64,000 bases of DNA from Incurvaria masculella (GCA_946894095.1 OX335641.1:19486501-19550500), one strand, 5' to 3'. Numbered from the stretch's first letter, positions 32,273-44,769 are shown. Notes: generated by a model not told the origin, from the sequence alone. Made by a program: numbers and translations.

Positions 32273-35200
32273 CTGACCAAAACCGCATATAAACATTATC
32301 GAGTATTTTCATACGAAAATTTACTTAGCGCTGTTCAGAGAGCGTCTATAATGAAAAGAGTGGCCGACCTATGCACTAAACTTCCCTATAGACCGACTAT
32401 GCGGGGGCGGCAAAACTTAGTGAGATTTGTTTTTTAGTCGCGCCCTCTGTGTACTTACTCATCAAGGCTCTAAAACACAGCGACTCACAGCTTCGAGTCA
32501 ATATCTTGACACATTTGCTTGATACTCTTCAGTATCACTTAATTTATTTTTTTCATCATACAAACATGTCGTACCATCTTACCGGAACAGTATACTTAGT
32601 GAAAATTACATATCCATCTAGTACGGTGAGACACTTCATGAAACGTTTTCGTAATGTATGTCGATTACTAATTATGGTTGAGCCATTTTGACTCATCACT
32701 ATTCAAACTAGCCACCGTTATTATTTGGCGGGATAGCGCGCAACTCAAAACACACCACGCATAACATTACATACACTTACACGTTCCCTCCCGCTCACAC
32801 GCTTCAAGAGAGAAGAGAGAAGAGCATAGACCTCGAAGACGCGAGCCGACGAACCCAAGAACAGAGATCTTTTGCAACTGCGTCCGTCACGCGCGCGAAG
32901 AGCCTCTCCGCACAAGACAATTATTTTGTATCCGCTACATCATCGCAACGTGATTCAACTGTGTCTTCATCAACGCAGGAAGCCCTGAAGAGTGTTTCGT
33001 GAGTGGTTGGCGAAGAGGGATCCTGCGAAGCGGCGTCCCTACAGTCTACGCGCTGCTCCAGCTGTCGAAGGCATCGGTCGATGAGGTTGGTCCCTAGTTT
33101 ACCCAACAAATAATGTACTTTCGAAGAAATCATTGTTTCGAAGTGACCTTGTTGTCAGTTTTAAGTGATCTAGCTATGTACAACAACGTTTGTATAGAAG
33201 AGAAGATGCGGATCGTAGCACACAAGCCCGCATATCGGTTTCACCGCTATTTAGAAACGCTGCTGGCTAGTGAACCACAGAAACCTAACCTATCCCAATT
33301 TTACCTAAGCTAACCCTACTCAGATACCTGCGTGGTATGAATATGAATTTCACTATCGGCATAAACCACTCCGGGCACTTCATGATGTGTCCAATCACAG
33401 ACGGATGCTGTATTCTGAAGCAAGTACGTGGCATGCATTTCACGAAGTGAATGACAGATATCGAAGTTGATTCGAGAGCTAGGACTATTGCATTTTGTGG
33501 CGGGACTTCTTGAAATGTCACTGGACATGTCATAAAGTGCACCGTTACGGCCGCTCCGACTTATTTATTAACCGACTTCAAAAAAAGAGGAGGTTATTTT
33601 TGCATGGAATCGCTCGAAAACTAAAGACAAACGATATCATAAACTTATTTGATATTGAGGACAGAAGACGCGTTAAATTATTTTAGGTGAAAAGAAGATA
33701 ATTAAATTGTTAAGTTATTAAAATAAATTTGCTAAGACAATACATATTAAACTCTGAAAGGTTTCAAAAGCGGTAAAGATATAAATTTAAAATAAATATT
33801 TTTTTGAAGTTTCACTAGAAATACAACTAGATTTTCAACAACAACTGTTGCTAAACATGCTGCCAGATTATTGCCTTGCCAAGTTAAGGGCCCCCTTAAA
33901 CTAGCACTTATTTATTGAATGCCATCCTCACGGTTCTGAATAACAGCTTGACTTTGAATTGGCCATAGCCATTGTCTATTATGTGCCATTGTCCATGTTG
34001 CGTACTTATAGTTCCGTACCTGACTCTCGATAATCTCCGGATGGGTATTGAGGACGTCTTCGATCTCCTTGGGGTGTATGTTCTCTCCACCGCGAATGAT
34101 CAGGTCTTTTATCCTTCCCACTATTCTACCGTAGCCGTCTTCGCCAATGGTAAATTGGTCGCTGTCAAAACAGATTTAATGTATTAATACTAAATGTAAC
34201 CGCTGCCTGAACTATTCTTTGATAATGTTTTTGGGTTCCATACCTTAAATAAAAAAAAACAGAACCCATGTGATTACTTAGTTGCACTAGTTTCCCGTTT
34301 GCCTCGAATTTGGTAAGAAGCAAACTCTCATAGCACAAGTAAAGGAAACAATCCTAAAATAGTGTATTTATAATAACAAGATTGAAAACGTGATATTTAT
34401 TTATGAAAATCCGGGGCTGGCAAATAAAGGTACTCCGCAAAGCCAAATAACCTCGCCTCGTGAAACCAGCGAGGCACCATATACCATTTAACCCCTTGCA
34501 TACCGTTCGGTCAATATCGACCGAGTGAGAACTTGTAATGTAGTGAATCTTTCAGGCTAACAAGGAAAGTTTTGATAGTTGAAGACCGTCGCAATTATAT
34601 CTAATGCAAAATTGCATTGACATTATCAATGCCAGTCAGTTATTCAGACAGTTAGCGTTTTGCGTCTACTGCTGGACATGCGCCTCTCCAATTTTTCTCC
34701 ATTACTCTCAATCATTATCAATCAATATTGCTATTATATTTGTAAAATCTACGTGAATAATTCAGTTTGTACGAAGCCTCAGGGCATCATCTCAGGGCAC
34801 GCATCTGGTACTCACCCGGTCCGGAGCCAACCGTCAGCGCCGATTACTTGTCGAGTCCTCTCCGGCTCTCCCCAGTAGCCCATCATTACGTTGTAGCCGC
34901 GAACCAGCAATTCGCCCGCTTGACCAAATTCGACTGCTTTTAAATTCTCATCCACCACCTACAAAATTGTCTCGCTAAATAAATATGTGATACTCATTCC
35001 AAGAATACCTCACCGAATAGGTCTTCTGTTATAATAAAATGATATGGTTAAGCAATGCAATTACCTTAACTTCTACGTGATCATGCAGATAGCCCACTGT
35101 CTCTGTTACTTTATCCATTGTCTCTCCGTCTATCGACTGGAATATAGCAGCCGTGGTCTCCGTCATCCCAAACAACGACTGAAATTGAACTAAATCATTA

Positions 35201-38200
35201 ATCCTGGGCTGTATTAAATTTTAACAATCATTCATTATTGACCGTTTTGAGGCTCCGTATTTTATCCTATTGACTTTACTGAACACGCTCATAACCACTA
35301 TCATGAATTTCCAGTTTACTTGTGTACACTCTTTTTAACTATTCACAAAAAAGACTAGCAAGCCTATTAAATTCAATTATAATTCATTATCTTTTTGTCT
35401 TTAACAAAATAATTTCAAACTAGATAATTTTATGTATTTAATGGATACGACATTAGCGTTAATATTTATAAGTAAGTTATAGTTTATAATTAATGAGTAA
35501 TTTGAGTTTCAGTGACATCTACATTTGAAGCATTGTAATCAGATTTTGAAAATAATCTGAAATCCTGCTTCCGACGAATGTGACGACCAATACTTTTTCA
35601 GATTATTTTCAAAATCTGATTACAATGCTTCAAATGTGGATGCCGCTGAAGCTCAAATTAATTTCAAACTACTCTACATAGAGATATCAGATTACAAAAT
35701 AAGCTTGACCTTGACGCAGTCGACGTTGAGATGTGCCTGTATATCCCTGATGAGCTGCGGACTGCACGGTGCGCCGGCGGTGAGAGCCACGCGCAGGCGC
35801 GGTGCCGCCGCCGCCGCCGCCCCCGCCGCGCCCTGCCGCATCAGCGTCACCGCGTCGACGTACATGGTCGGCGTGCCATGAATTACCGTACAACTGGTGA
35901 CAAGACCGGGATTCTAGTCAGGTTTCGTAATGGTGCTCACTAGGCGATAGATTGTGCGACATTACTCTACGATTTTCCATGGTTCGGAATCCATGTAAAA
36001 CCTTGTTACGATATAGTAGAGAGTAGGCATAAAAGGTATTCAGTGGTGTAAGCCAATCCGGGTTGGTATCTTTGAATTGGATGAAAAGATGGTCGAAGCG
36101 GCAATACAAAATGTCTGTATTTTCCATCCGGTTCAAGGTAGCTGCGCTCATAAAGTGAAAGTCTTGAATTTTCTATGAGTAAAAATCATATGTACCTTTT
36201 GGAAATCAAAGGCATTATCTCTCCTTGCGGACTGTATTACAATATGTTTTCTTTCATTTCCGTGTAACATAAATAATAAACAGAACGTCCTTGGTGGCAC
36301 CTATGCAGTTCCTTCAGAGGCGTGATAGAGCTAATATCATGACATTACTATTAATGTTACTCGTCAATGCCTTGAGAGTACCGGGCACTTAAAAATAATA
36401 CTAGTGTTATTACTGCATTTCATCCCGAGAATGTCGATAGAGGCTCCTAAGTGACAATCTTTGTCAACCTCGGTAGCCCAGTGGCGCTAAGCCTCGGCGT
36501 GCGATAATTGAGGCTAAGCAACCCTGAGCCCGGTCGGGTTCTAGTTTCGAACGTTGAAGCTGACTCTGGTTAAGGCCCTGGTACTAGCCAAAGCGCAAAG
36601 TTAGACGAGGCACCCCAAGTTAACTAAGTAAGTCTGACGATTATAAGTGTCATTCCTACAGTATATGATTCCTTGTCTAGGAATCAACCTATTTTCGTTA
36701 CTGTATGTTTCCTTTTTCTATACAAAATACATTGCGGAAACGGTGTCTATTTCCAAACTTTTTTGACTAAATGTAGAAATCTAAAAGCAAATGGAATTTT
36801 TTGTTTATGCATATATGCTGTATTTGCTTATATCTAGAAATCGAATTACTTTCAGATTTCTAATGAGAAAAATCAACATTTTTATTTTTATTATTATTTA
36901 AATAAATCATGGAATAAAAAAATATTAACAATCCATTATCAGTCTGGAGTTCTATTTGGATTTGCTGAAGCGTTTCACTACATATTTTTACATTTGTTAA
37001 AAAGTGCATTTGTATGGCGCGAGTAGTTGGCTAGTCCTAGCCCCTTAAGATTCCACGTATCGTTACCAACTGGGTAGTAGGGTTAATCCTGCCACGGTTC
37101 GTACCATCGCATTAAATAAACGATAGCCGAAGCGCCAATGGAAATTTTCCGCGCCTTTCATCCAGTTAAATGTAGCCATGCAATATGAGAAAGGTACTGG
37201 TACGGCACCTGGTTTCCATGTTGTGCGTCAGATTAATACAGTGACCGCAGGTAAGGTATCTATTAGCCATCCACGTCTGGCATGCAGCAACAACTGTTCG
37301 TTTCGTTAAAGAAAAGCACTAACCCTTCAGTCATCAAGGCGTGTATGTTGGCTCGAGGGCTGTACACGGCGCTGGGCAGCACCAGGGTGGACCCGTGGCG
37401 CAGCGCAGCCAGCACCGTGATCACGGTGCCAAACGCGTGGAATATCGGCACCTGCGCCCGCGAATGGTCATTGCACGGCCAAAGTTAGGATCTTTGGACC
37501 ACACACACACATATCTTCATTAATTACTTCTGATCCTCATAGAAGACAGGCATAAAACGTAAGGAAGGTGAGAAGACCGCACCTGTTGACACTCAACTTT
37601 TGCATCGGGCAACATTAAAGTCCAACTTTATAGTACTGCTAAAGAATGGATCACGAGTTAGATAGCGGTCTCACTGGTGGACGGACGGATTTTGGCAATA
37701 ATAACAGAGCCCATAACTATACGTACGGAGGTTACACTTACTTGGACGCATATTTTCTCATGACCAAAGTGTAGAGTTGTTCGTTTTCCCAAAAAGTAAG
37801 TGTTGTTGACGATGCCGAAATGCGAGTCTAGAGCTGCTTTAGGCTGACCTGAAACCAGGAACAAAGTGACAGCTTAACATTTTGGAATAGCAAAGTATAA
37901 TGAAAACATAAATGACACACGAATCCATGCTATCACCTGTCGTTCCCGAAGTGAGGTGTATGATACAACCGTCTTCGGGTTGGATCTCCAAAGAACATTT
38001 ACTGAGGTCGGCAGACTCATTGTCTTCGATCAAATTACGATATCTCAATGCGCCACTGCAACAGTCATTTTAGCTAAGTTAAGGTTTTTTTTTTAAAGAT
38101 TACTTATTTACGTGTCTTCTATAGACTATTCGGTGGTTCGCTGATCCGCTTGGAACAGAATCGAAAAAACAACTATCTCTTTGCAAAAATATTCTTTACT

Positions 38201-41200
38201 CGTCGATCCGTTGTAGGACAAATTAAACAAAGTAAAAAACACACTTTTGTATCGATATTATTATTATGGAAAGCACAGTTTTAATATCTGGATCTTTGCG
38301 GCGCCAGCGGGATAGGTCCCAATTAAACATGCATTGATAGGTGTGTCTACTGTATTTATTTCAATTGACAATGTTAAATTCAGCTTACAATTCCATTAGT
38401 ATATAAAAATATGTATAAGTGCCAGCATGCAATAAAAAAATATGTATAGCATTAGTAAATATTTTTATAAACTTATAGGTACTATTCTGGTCGCGTTGGT
38501 CAATGTTGGGGTACTAGCTAAGTTATTATTTTTTTTGTTTTTCATTGGTGTGATGTTTCATTTTCCATTTTGTATAAATTCATGTTGTAATTCTGAAATA
38601 TGAAATACCGTCCCATTTTCTTTCTTTCTTTTAAAGGTTATTTAATAATGGGCATTACTTACGGCTGTCGTTCTTCTGAAAGTGATACCACCGTCTTTAG
38701 TTCCGGGAACGCCTTTGAATGAAGGTCACCGGGTCTCGCACTACGCAGCTCCGGCACCACTCTTTGCAGCAGAGCAAAGTAGTCTCTGTTGTTCAGTTTG
38801 TCTGCCACAAGTATACCCTTCATGCCGACCTGCTGGATGCAGAACGTCAGCTCGGACTCTTCGTAAGCTGGATTGAGAGCTACCTGCGACATGACAGTAA
38901 TTAATGACCAATCGAGATTTGCACTTAATATCGTTATAAATTATGAACGAAAGGATTGTCAGCACATGTGCACTGAAAAAAAGATTAGTGAATCTAACTG
39001 TAATTCCAATAACGACAACCGTTTCGCAACTTTAAAATAGAGCTAATAAGTTTTGTTACTAACTGTGTGAAAACGGTTAACCTTAAACATGAAATGTTAC
39101 TGTATCTTTTAATGGTTTTTTCATTGTGTTAAATGTCTGTATTCCTAACATTGTGAAAACTGTTTGTGGCTTAAGTATTTTTTCCATTCTTACTTACGTT
39201 CTTTTTTTATGCAACCTGACATGGATAGTTCTAGTCCTATACAATACATTCCCGAAGGAATTAGGTGCCACGCCTAGAGCTTTTATGATCTTATGAGAAC
39301 GGCTATACTGAACTGGATGGAAAACACGGACAATTTTTCATTGCAGCTTCAACCATAGTTTCATTCAATGTATTACCAACCTAGGAAGGGAAAGATACCA
39401 ACAGTTTCACATGGGTTCCGAACCATGGAATAGCTCGCATTCGTAACGAAATATATATAGCATTAGTAAATATTTTCATAAAGTTATAGGTACTGGTTTG
39501 GTCGTTCAGAAAAAACTAATATAGTGGTGCGTGACCGGGGCGAGGAATTAAACCCATAACTTATCTCATGAAAGACAAGTCCTCTAGCACCTAGACCACG
39601 AACTGTACTATGCAGGTTCTATATTCCGTGAAAAGATATTGTTCAATCTGTTAAAATTACTGTACCTCTAGAGACTGAAAAGTTGCACTCCCGATTTATA
39701 GTTAATATTCAGGTAAGATAACCTTTTCAAAATAATCTGATACGTGTTATTTTCACCAAGCGGTTAAAATAGCTGTTTGATATTAAATGTTTCGGCTAAT
39801 TTATACATAAAACCGTAATTCGCATTAATAGTAATGAGAAATAATTTACCATAAATAAACGAAATTTTAACTGTGCTAAAACGAAAATAATGGAATTATG
39901 TTTTCTTGTGCAGTTGCTCTAAGACCATTTCTTCAAGGTAGGCTATCTTCTTCTACCATTTATGAGAGGTCACATCACATAATAAGGGATATATTCACCG
40001 GTATGATCCCTGTTCTCGCAGCCGCGACCAGTGTGACGATCCATTCAGCGCAGTTGTGCGACCAAACACCGAGTCGGTCGCCTCGCTCCAGCCCGGCGGC
40101 GCGCAGACCGCAACCCAGAGCGTCAGCCTGCCGACACACGCATGCTCAGTCAACAACGAGCTATTCAGTCTAATATGATTTGACTCTACCCTCTAATTAT
40201 CCAAAAAGATATATTGTAGGATCCTAAGGATATGTAAACTTACATGCAATGCGACCATTTTTTTCTCAAGTGACTGCGGTACAAGAAGGGTGTTTTCGAG
40301 TGAGGTGAGTTCACTTTAGGTGAGCTAGGGCACCGCCGCTTTTCGGTCGAGCCACGATAGATCAATAAAATTATAGACCTAAGTAAGCTGAGTACACGGC
40401 TGACCAATCCCGGCATTATAAATCCCGAGCGCTCTGGTTTTCATCTGGGTCAATGTGATCGTTAGATCAGCATCTGGCTGCCTGCAAGCTTGTCAATGCA
40501 CTGTCAGCCAATTGGTTCTGCAGAGCGCCGGTTTCTGTAGTAATTCCCTATTATTTTCTTCTATTCCCTTTTTATCTAGGGGCTCTATGTAAGTGGTAGA
40601 GGAGGGATATACTTGCGTCAGTAGTTGGCTGTAGGTGAGCGTGATATTCTGGTGAACAGAACGCACGGCCGGTCGGTCCGGCCAGAGGTCAGCTGATTGC
40701 TGCAAAACTTCCCCGACAGTCCTATATTGCAGTGGTTCCACGCCAGGGTTGTGAAGGTAACTCGATGCCAATCGGGAATGATGACTGCTTCTGGAAGATA
40801 TTGTCAATATCTCATGATAATCAAATTTACCAAATAATCAAATAAGATCTCGAACCCTTGTCTCGTCTTAAAAAATATGTGAACCTTCGAATGAAAGATC
40901 TCATCATAACCAGTTATATGCTCTGTTTGTATGGTTTATCGTCTACAAATACGGAAGGGTACCAGGTACAGATAAAGCCAGTGAAATCTAAGAAGACTTC
41001 CTGTTTTTATTTTCTTCTGATAAAGGCCTCAAACAGAAGAAGTGCCATTTAGCTAAAACTTCCCAAATTAAGAGTTTGTGTTTTGAAAGATGATTGTGTT
41101 TACCTTTTGATTACGATTAATCAATGTGATTGCAAATATAATTCCACCTAAAAGTGGTTAAAACACGGTAAGACTAGTTTTATGCTAAAAACTTGATTAG

Positions 41201-42165
41201 GATGACATACATCTACTTAGATTTAGGCTTTTTAGGGTTCTGTACCCAAAGGGTGAAAACGGAACCCTATTAATAAGCCTCCGCTGTCCGTCCGTCCGTC
41301 TGTCACAGAGCTCTATCTCATGAACCGTAACAGGTAGGCAGCAGAAATTTTCACAGAGTGTGTATTTATTTTACCTCTATAACAACAAATTGGTAAACTT
41401 AAAATATAATAAAAATTAACATATGATTTTTTGGTGTTAAATCATTTACGATGGTACGGAACCCTTCGCGTGCGAGTCCGACTCGCACTTGACCGGGTTT
41501 ATTTCTTACGTAATATCCTAGCTTAGCGTCGGCTAGCTATCATGACAATAGGTTTAATTTTTTTTTTATTTGGTTTTTGTTAGATTTTTTACTACAGCGG
41601 TCGTGGTTTACTTTTAGCTATTAGTCGTTTTGAAATTAAAATTTTCGTAAATCTTACCAAATCATACACTATGCACATTGTCTTTTTTGTGGACATGTTG
41701 CATCTTCCTCATCACGGAGCCTGTCTTTTTCTTTGAAACAGAGAAGGTCCCAGAGCGCAACAGCACGGGTTGGGCCACCTTAAGTGTTATAATATGTCAG
41801 GGGAACTATAATCGCTTGGAATACAACAATTCTAGAGATCAATAACAATAAGAGCTATTACAATATCTACGAGGCCTTGGCGGATAGTTGTGTATATGTT
41901 TAACTGTAATCTAGTCAGATTGCATTTTTATTTTTTATTTTAAATTACCTAATGTAATTTGAATTTAATTGTTTCCTAATGTTCCTAAAACTATTATAGT
42001 ATTGACGTGGCCATAGCCGAAAGTATCATACAGTATGTAAGCGTAATCTAGTCAGATGTTGTTCATTAATTATTTCTGCGTTTTAGAATTAGCATATAGA
42101 AATGAGTAAATAAAATGTTCGTCCCACCTGGCTAAAATTGTGATTTGTCTCCTGATGCACCACAT
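32048..42165 (-). CDS. ACSF2: ACSF2-like acyl-CoA synthetase, gene C (complete)
   Basis: A more divergent paralogue of gene B with the same 12-exon plan: 42128-42165, 40613-40790, 39999-40127, 38663-38883, 37937-38055, 37742-37848, 37324-37451, 35710-35893, 35065-35178, 34816-34958, 34020-34161, 32048-32272. The sum is 1728 nt with all phases agreeing, 575 aa. Motifs: [11 protein letters not shown] (A3), SLFGMTET (A5, Phe for the usual Tyr), WLRTGD (A7), [15 protein letters not shown] (A8), [13 protein letters not shown] (A10, catalytic Lys). Exon 5 is nine bases shorter than in B. Exon 8 is nine bases longer, with a GAAGAAAAAA alanine run from a GCG repeat. Only exon 1 is uncertain. The product should be mitochondrial fatty-acyl-CoA synthetase; substrate chain length cannot be told from sequence. 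Confidence 0.9.
32690..33130. other. Moderately GC-rich stretch in gene C intron 11, unassigned
   Basis: Contains CCGCTCACACGCTTC, GAGAGAAGAGAGAAGAG and many CG dinucleotides. It looks like the untranslated or LTR part of a retroelement, but no terminal repeats were found. Confidence 0.25.
34020..34161 (-). CDS. Gene C exon 11
   Basis: 142 nt encoding [36 protein letters not shown]. Acceptor TGACAG, donor GTACGG. Confidence 0.95.
34816..34958 (-). CDS. Gene C exon 10
   Basis: 143 nt encoding [34 protein letters not shown]. Acceptor TTGTAG, donor GTGAGT. Confidence 0.95.
35065..35178 (-). CDS. Gene C exon 9
   Basis: 114 nt encoding [14 protein letters not shown] to DHVEVK, motif A5 with Phe in place of Tyr. 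Donor GTAATT. Confidence 0.95.
35435..35675. repeat. SINE A inverted pair, heads mostly deleted
   Basis: The bodies face each other around TCCTGCTTCCGACGAATG. The arms share GCATTGTAATCAGATTTTGA and its complement. It lies immediately 3' of gene C exon 8, on the opposite side of that exon from the pair in gene B. Confidence 0.8.
35710..35893 (-). CDS. Gene C exon 8, with alanine run
   Basis: 184 nt encoding [47 protein letters not shown]. Acceptor CACCAG, donor GTCAAG. The GCG repeat is very GC-rich. Confidence 0.93.
36440..36569 (+). repeat. tRNA/5S-like SINE fragment
   Basis: CTCGGTAGCCCAGTGGCGCT resembles a tRNA A box region, followed by GGCTAAGCAACCCTGAGCCCGG, which resembles 5S rRNA. 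Related to 5810-5895. It directly precedes the TTAA MITE. Confidence 0.4.
36570..37048 (+). mobile_element. TTAA MITE family 1, copy 2
   Basis: TTAA on both sides, about 479 bp, ends TTAAGGCCCTGGTACTAGCC and CTAGTCCTAGCCCCTTAA. Almost identical to 53729-54207. Confidence 0.88.
37324..37451 (-). CDS. Gene C exon 7
   Basis: 128 nt encoding [34 protein letters not shown]. Donor GTTAGT. Confidence 0.95.
37742..37848 (-). CDS. Gene C exon 6
   Basis: 107 nt encoding [15 protein letters not shown] to EKICVQ. Acceptor TTTCAG, donor GTAAGT. Confidence 0.95.
37937..38055 (-). CDS. Gene C exon 5
   Basis: 119 nt encoding [36 protein letters not shown]. Acceptor TTGCAG, donor GTGATA. Confidence 0.93.
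38060..38655. other. Intron 4 of gene C, repeat fragment
   Basis: TATAGCATTAGTAAATATTTT..ATAGGTACT at about 38446-38495 recurs at about 39450-39502, next to a SINE B copy. Otherwise no feature. Confidence 0.4.
38663..38883 (-). CDS. Gene C exon 4
   Basis: 221 nt encoding [20 protein letters not shown] to SLSEERQ. Acceptor TCGCAG, donor GTAAGT. Confidence 0.95.
39205..39600 (-). repeat. SINE B copy
   Basis: Shares ATGCAACCTGACATGGAT, CCCGAAGGAATTAGGTGCCA, GAACTGGATGGAAAACACGG and GAACCATGGA with 14495-14845. Confidence 0.65.
39999..40127 (-). CDS. Gene C exon 3
   Basis: 129 nt encoding [37 protein letters not shown]. Acceptor CGGCAG, donor GTGAAT. Confidence 0.93.
40613..40790 (-). CDS. Gene C exon 2
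   Basis: 178 nt encoding [40 protein letters not shown]. The acceptor region reads CCAGAAGCAG, giving three in-frame acceptor choices three bases apart. Donor GTATAT. It has no in-frame ATG. Confidence 0.9.
41234..41505 (-). repeat. GGTTCCGTACC repeat, copy 3
   Basis: The family in reverse: AGGGTTCTGTACCCAAAGGG at the left, the CCGTCCGTCCGTCTGTC tract, and TACGGAACCCTTCGCGTGCG at the right. It sits in intron 1 of gene C. Confidence 0.75.
41584..41783 (-). mobile_element. TTAA MITE family 2, truncated copy
   Basis: Has ACTACAGCGGTCGTGGTTTA and the end CGGGTTGGGCCACCTTAA; the other end is missing. Confidence 0.7.
42128..42165 (-). CDS. Candidate gene C exon 1 (presequence)
   Basis: ATG at 42163-42165. 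Encodes [12 protein letters not shown] and ends AG/GTGGGA in phase 2, which joins exon 2 in frame to give ...[15 protein letters not shown], basic and without acidic residues. There is no sequence match to exon 1 of A or B. The ATG follows a TATTCTAG that could be an acceptor, and a longer competing frame begins upstream, so this is tentative. Confidence 0.4.
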
Positions 42166-42369
42166 CCTAGAATAATTAAATGAAATGTTGTTAAAAAACA
42201 GCTGTCGACAGAGGCAGTGGTGTCGATGTGCCGACGAGGCCACGGCAACTGCATTGTATGATAATTACTGGGTGACGATAACAGCTATCAAACCGATTGC
42301 CTCACGTATAAAGTGAATGAATCGGTGTGGCGCTCGTGAACGAGTGTTGTTTGTGGAGACTGGCCTGTT

Positions 42370-43015
42370 CCAATTGCAAATATATTCTATGTTTTTTGCT
42401 ACAAGGAAAACCGCCTATGATATTTGTTATGATTTACTGCATTTTACACGAACTATTTAGTGTGCATATCAATAGATGGTAATGATGATATGCTTATTAT
42501 CGATTAATTATAATTATTACATTAGGTAGAGAAGTGTGCGTGAATATCTAATATTATTTTGCAGACAGTGAAAATAATAAAGAATAATTAAGCTGAAAAA
42601 AATTATACTTATTTATAATTAGCAAATAAGTAAATCGATTTTTTCAACGAATGTGATATGTATAAATATAGATCCGGTCAATTTCGTAAACGACTTCACA
42701 TATTATTGAATTAAGCTAATTATAGGTTATCTTAGGTTTATCTTACCATGATAGGTTTCTTAATATACAAGAATAATTGGCATGTAATATTGCAGCAATC
42801 CAAGCTTAAAAAATGCAATATAATGTTTTAAGACGTCATGAATGAATAGTTATAAAGTTGAAGAATCACTATTAATTTATCTGCTTTGGAAATGGAAAAA
42901 TAATGGTTTGTGTATCTTAAAATGTATTTTTTCGATTGTAGGAGATATATGTAAAAATTTTTACCGACTACGTACTGCATAAAATGTTCATCAACGAGAC
43001 CAGAGCCGGTAGTCT
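42370..43015. other. Intergenic, no gene seen
   Basis: AT-rich spacer upstream of gene C with no recognisable feature. Confidence 0.45.
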
Positions 43016-43018
43016 CAA

Positions 43019-43342
43019 TTCTCACCTAAATTGGCGTTACGGCAAACCGATCGACTGGCGTTTTCAAATGTATGTATGGTAAATTGAAGAGCGCGCGCAG
43101 TGGGCGTTAAGCGAAGTAACATTTGCGAGTCCGAGCTTGATTTGACAGCTTACTCAACGTCCCCGTAAATACGTCGACGTTGCCGTTTACGTCCACTCCG
43201 CGTTTTCATACAAATCGGAAGTCCGCGTTTGACTTTGACAGGTTGAAGAAGTAAAACCACAGAATATCTAGTAAAAACTTGTATGGAGTTGACGAAATAC
43301 GCCAGTCGATCGGTTTGCCGTAAACGCCGATTTAGGTGAGAA
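43019..43342. mobile_element. MITE with 45-bp terminal inverted repeats
   Basis: Left TTCTCACCTAAATTGGCG and right CGCCGATTTAGGTGAGAA start inverted repeats that extend through GGCAAACCGATCGACTGGCG. About 324 bp with no ORF. CTCA-like bases flank both sides, but the duplication is not certain. Confidence 0.85.
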
Positions 43343-43429
43343 CTCAGACTTGCCTTCGTGTATGATTTATCCGTGACACGAATAACTAATGTTTATCTAC
43401 AGTTTTAAAAAAAAAATGTTTTTTTTATG

Positions 43430-43610
43430 TAACTGGTCATAGATGGCTTATACCAAACTGACCATCAGATATTAGCCTAAAACGCCGCATGAGAACTAGT
43501 TGCCAGGATTCCGGATTGTCAGGCATTCGTTATATTGCTAGGTTGGTAATTACCCTGGATAATGTTGCTGCTTTCGGCGCCATAATGGGAAACAGTTTTT
43601 GGTAGAAAAG
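43430..43610 (-). repeat. SINE B-like fragment
   Basis: TTTTTTATGTAACTGGTCATAG, CCATCAGATATTAGCC and a diverged body resemble the SINE B left part. Confidence 0.4.
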
Positions 43611-44102
43611 ATAAACCCCACGATGGTGGTCATGCTAACTTGTTGTTAAATGCAAAACTCCTAGCGATTTTGTAAGGGAATAATTGAACTTAAATTAATG
43701 TTATTAAGTAAATATACCTTTTCGTACTAAGCAGTAACATCGCTTATTCCAAGGAATGTGTTATGTATGTATATAAAATCGACCGTGAAACAAGGACACA
43801 TTAATTGAAGAAAGAGCCCAGTAAAAAGAACTCCAGCCAACCAGTAAAAAGAGCCAGTCCTAGGGCTCTAGCGTCTGATGCCAAATACGTTGAAAAAGTA
43901 AATGTTTATTTAACAGCACCATCTAACGGTGTAAAACTTGTAATCGCTAGTTATAACAGAACTGTTAAATCTGAAATTGTGAAAATGTTACCGCCGAAAC
44001 TACTTTGGCTGCATTTAATATTTAACATTAATTCGTGGTTCAAAGTGCAATACTTTTTGCGTTCTGTGTACTAAATGGTTTTTACGGGTCGGAACAGAAA
44101 CC

Positions 44103-44370
44103 TTGCAGAAACGTTTCACGAAACTTCTGTTTCGGAGCTGTTCATTCATGTCGTCCTCGCCGGGGGACCGCCCCCCCCCCCCCGGCGTCGTCGACGGGGA
44201 AGGTAGCGACGTCGGCGTCGGCATCGGCGCGTCGGCGTCGCAGGTAGCACGAGGACTCCGATTGTACACCTGGATTACGATCATGCGGGCGGAGGGGCGC
44301 TGGACCGAGGCCGCGAGCGTTCCTTCTCCACCGAGCCGTTCCAAAACCATTCCAACTATTCTTGGCATTG
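44103..44370. other. GC-rich island with exon-like frames
   Basis: A CG-rich block with a C13 run. The plus-strand frame MSSSPGDRPPPPGVV runs to a CAG/GTAGCA donor-like site. The minus-strand frame MPRIVGMVLERLGG runs to CAG/GTGTAC. Both are unassigned. It may be a promoter island or first exon of an unseen transcript. Confidence 0.3.
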
Positions 44371-44769
44371 TTATATTTTATTTTTTATGTTGAGGTCCTT
44401 GAGGGTTTGTGTAGGCTACTGTAACCAATCGATTATGCATAATATATGGAATCACCTGTTGGTAGTGAGCCTCTAAACGTGGTCTTTTTACAAGTATTTG
44501 TATCCCTTATTCCTCCCCATCCATCCTATATTCGTAGCACTCGCCGCATAGAACTATAGCAAACTTTTGCTACCAAAGCTTTTGAAAAAAAACGTTTCTC
44601 AATTTAGTGTCTTTGCCGCACCGCCAGGATATGTATTTTTTTTTTGTCGTTCCTAATATCAGATCTTTAGCCATGAAATTGGAGATTTGTATGAAACATT
44701 TTGGTTATTTTTTTATTTTTAGGTAATCAAAGTACTTTCCTAATTATCTATACAATTTTGATGGCAATT

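Noticed and set aside
43805..44074. Lys-rich 89-aa ORF
   Set aside because: Starts without ATG, has no recognisable domain, and lies in a repeat-rich spacer.
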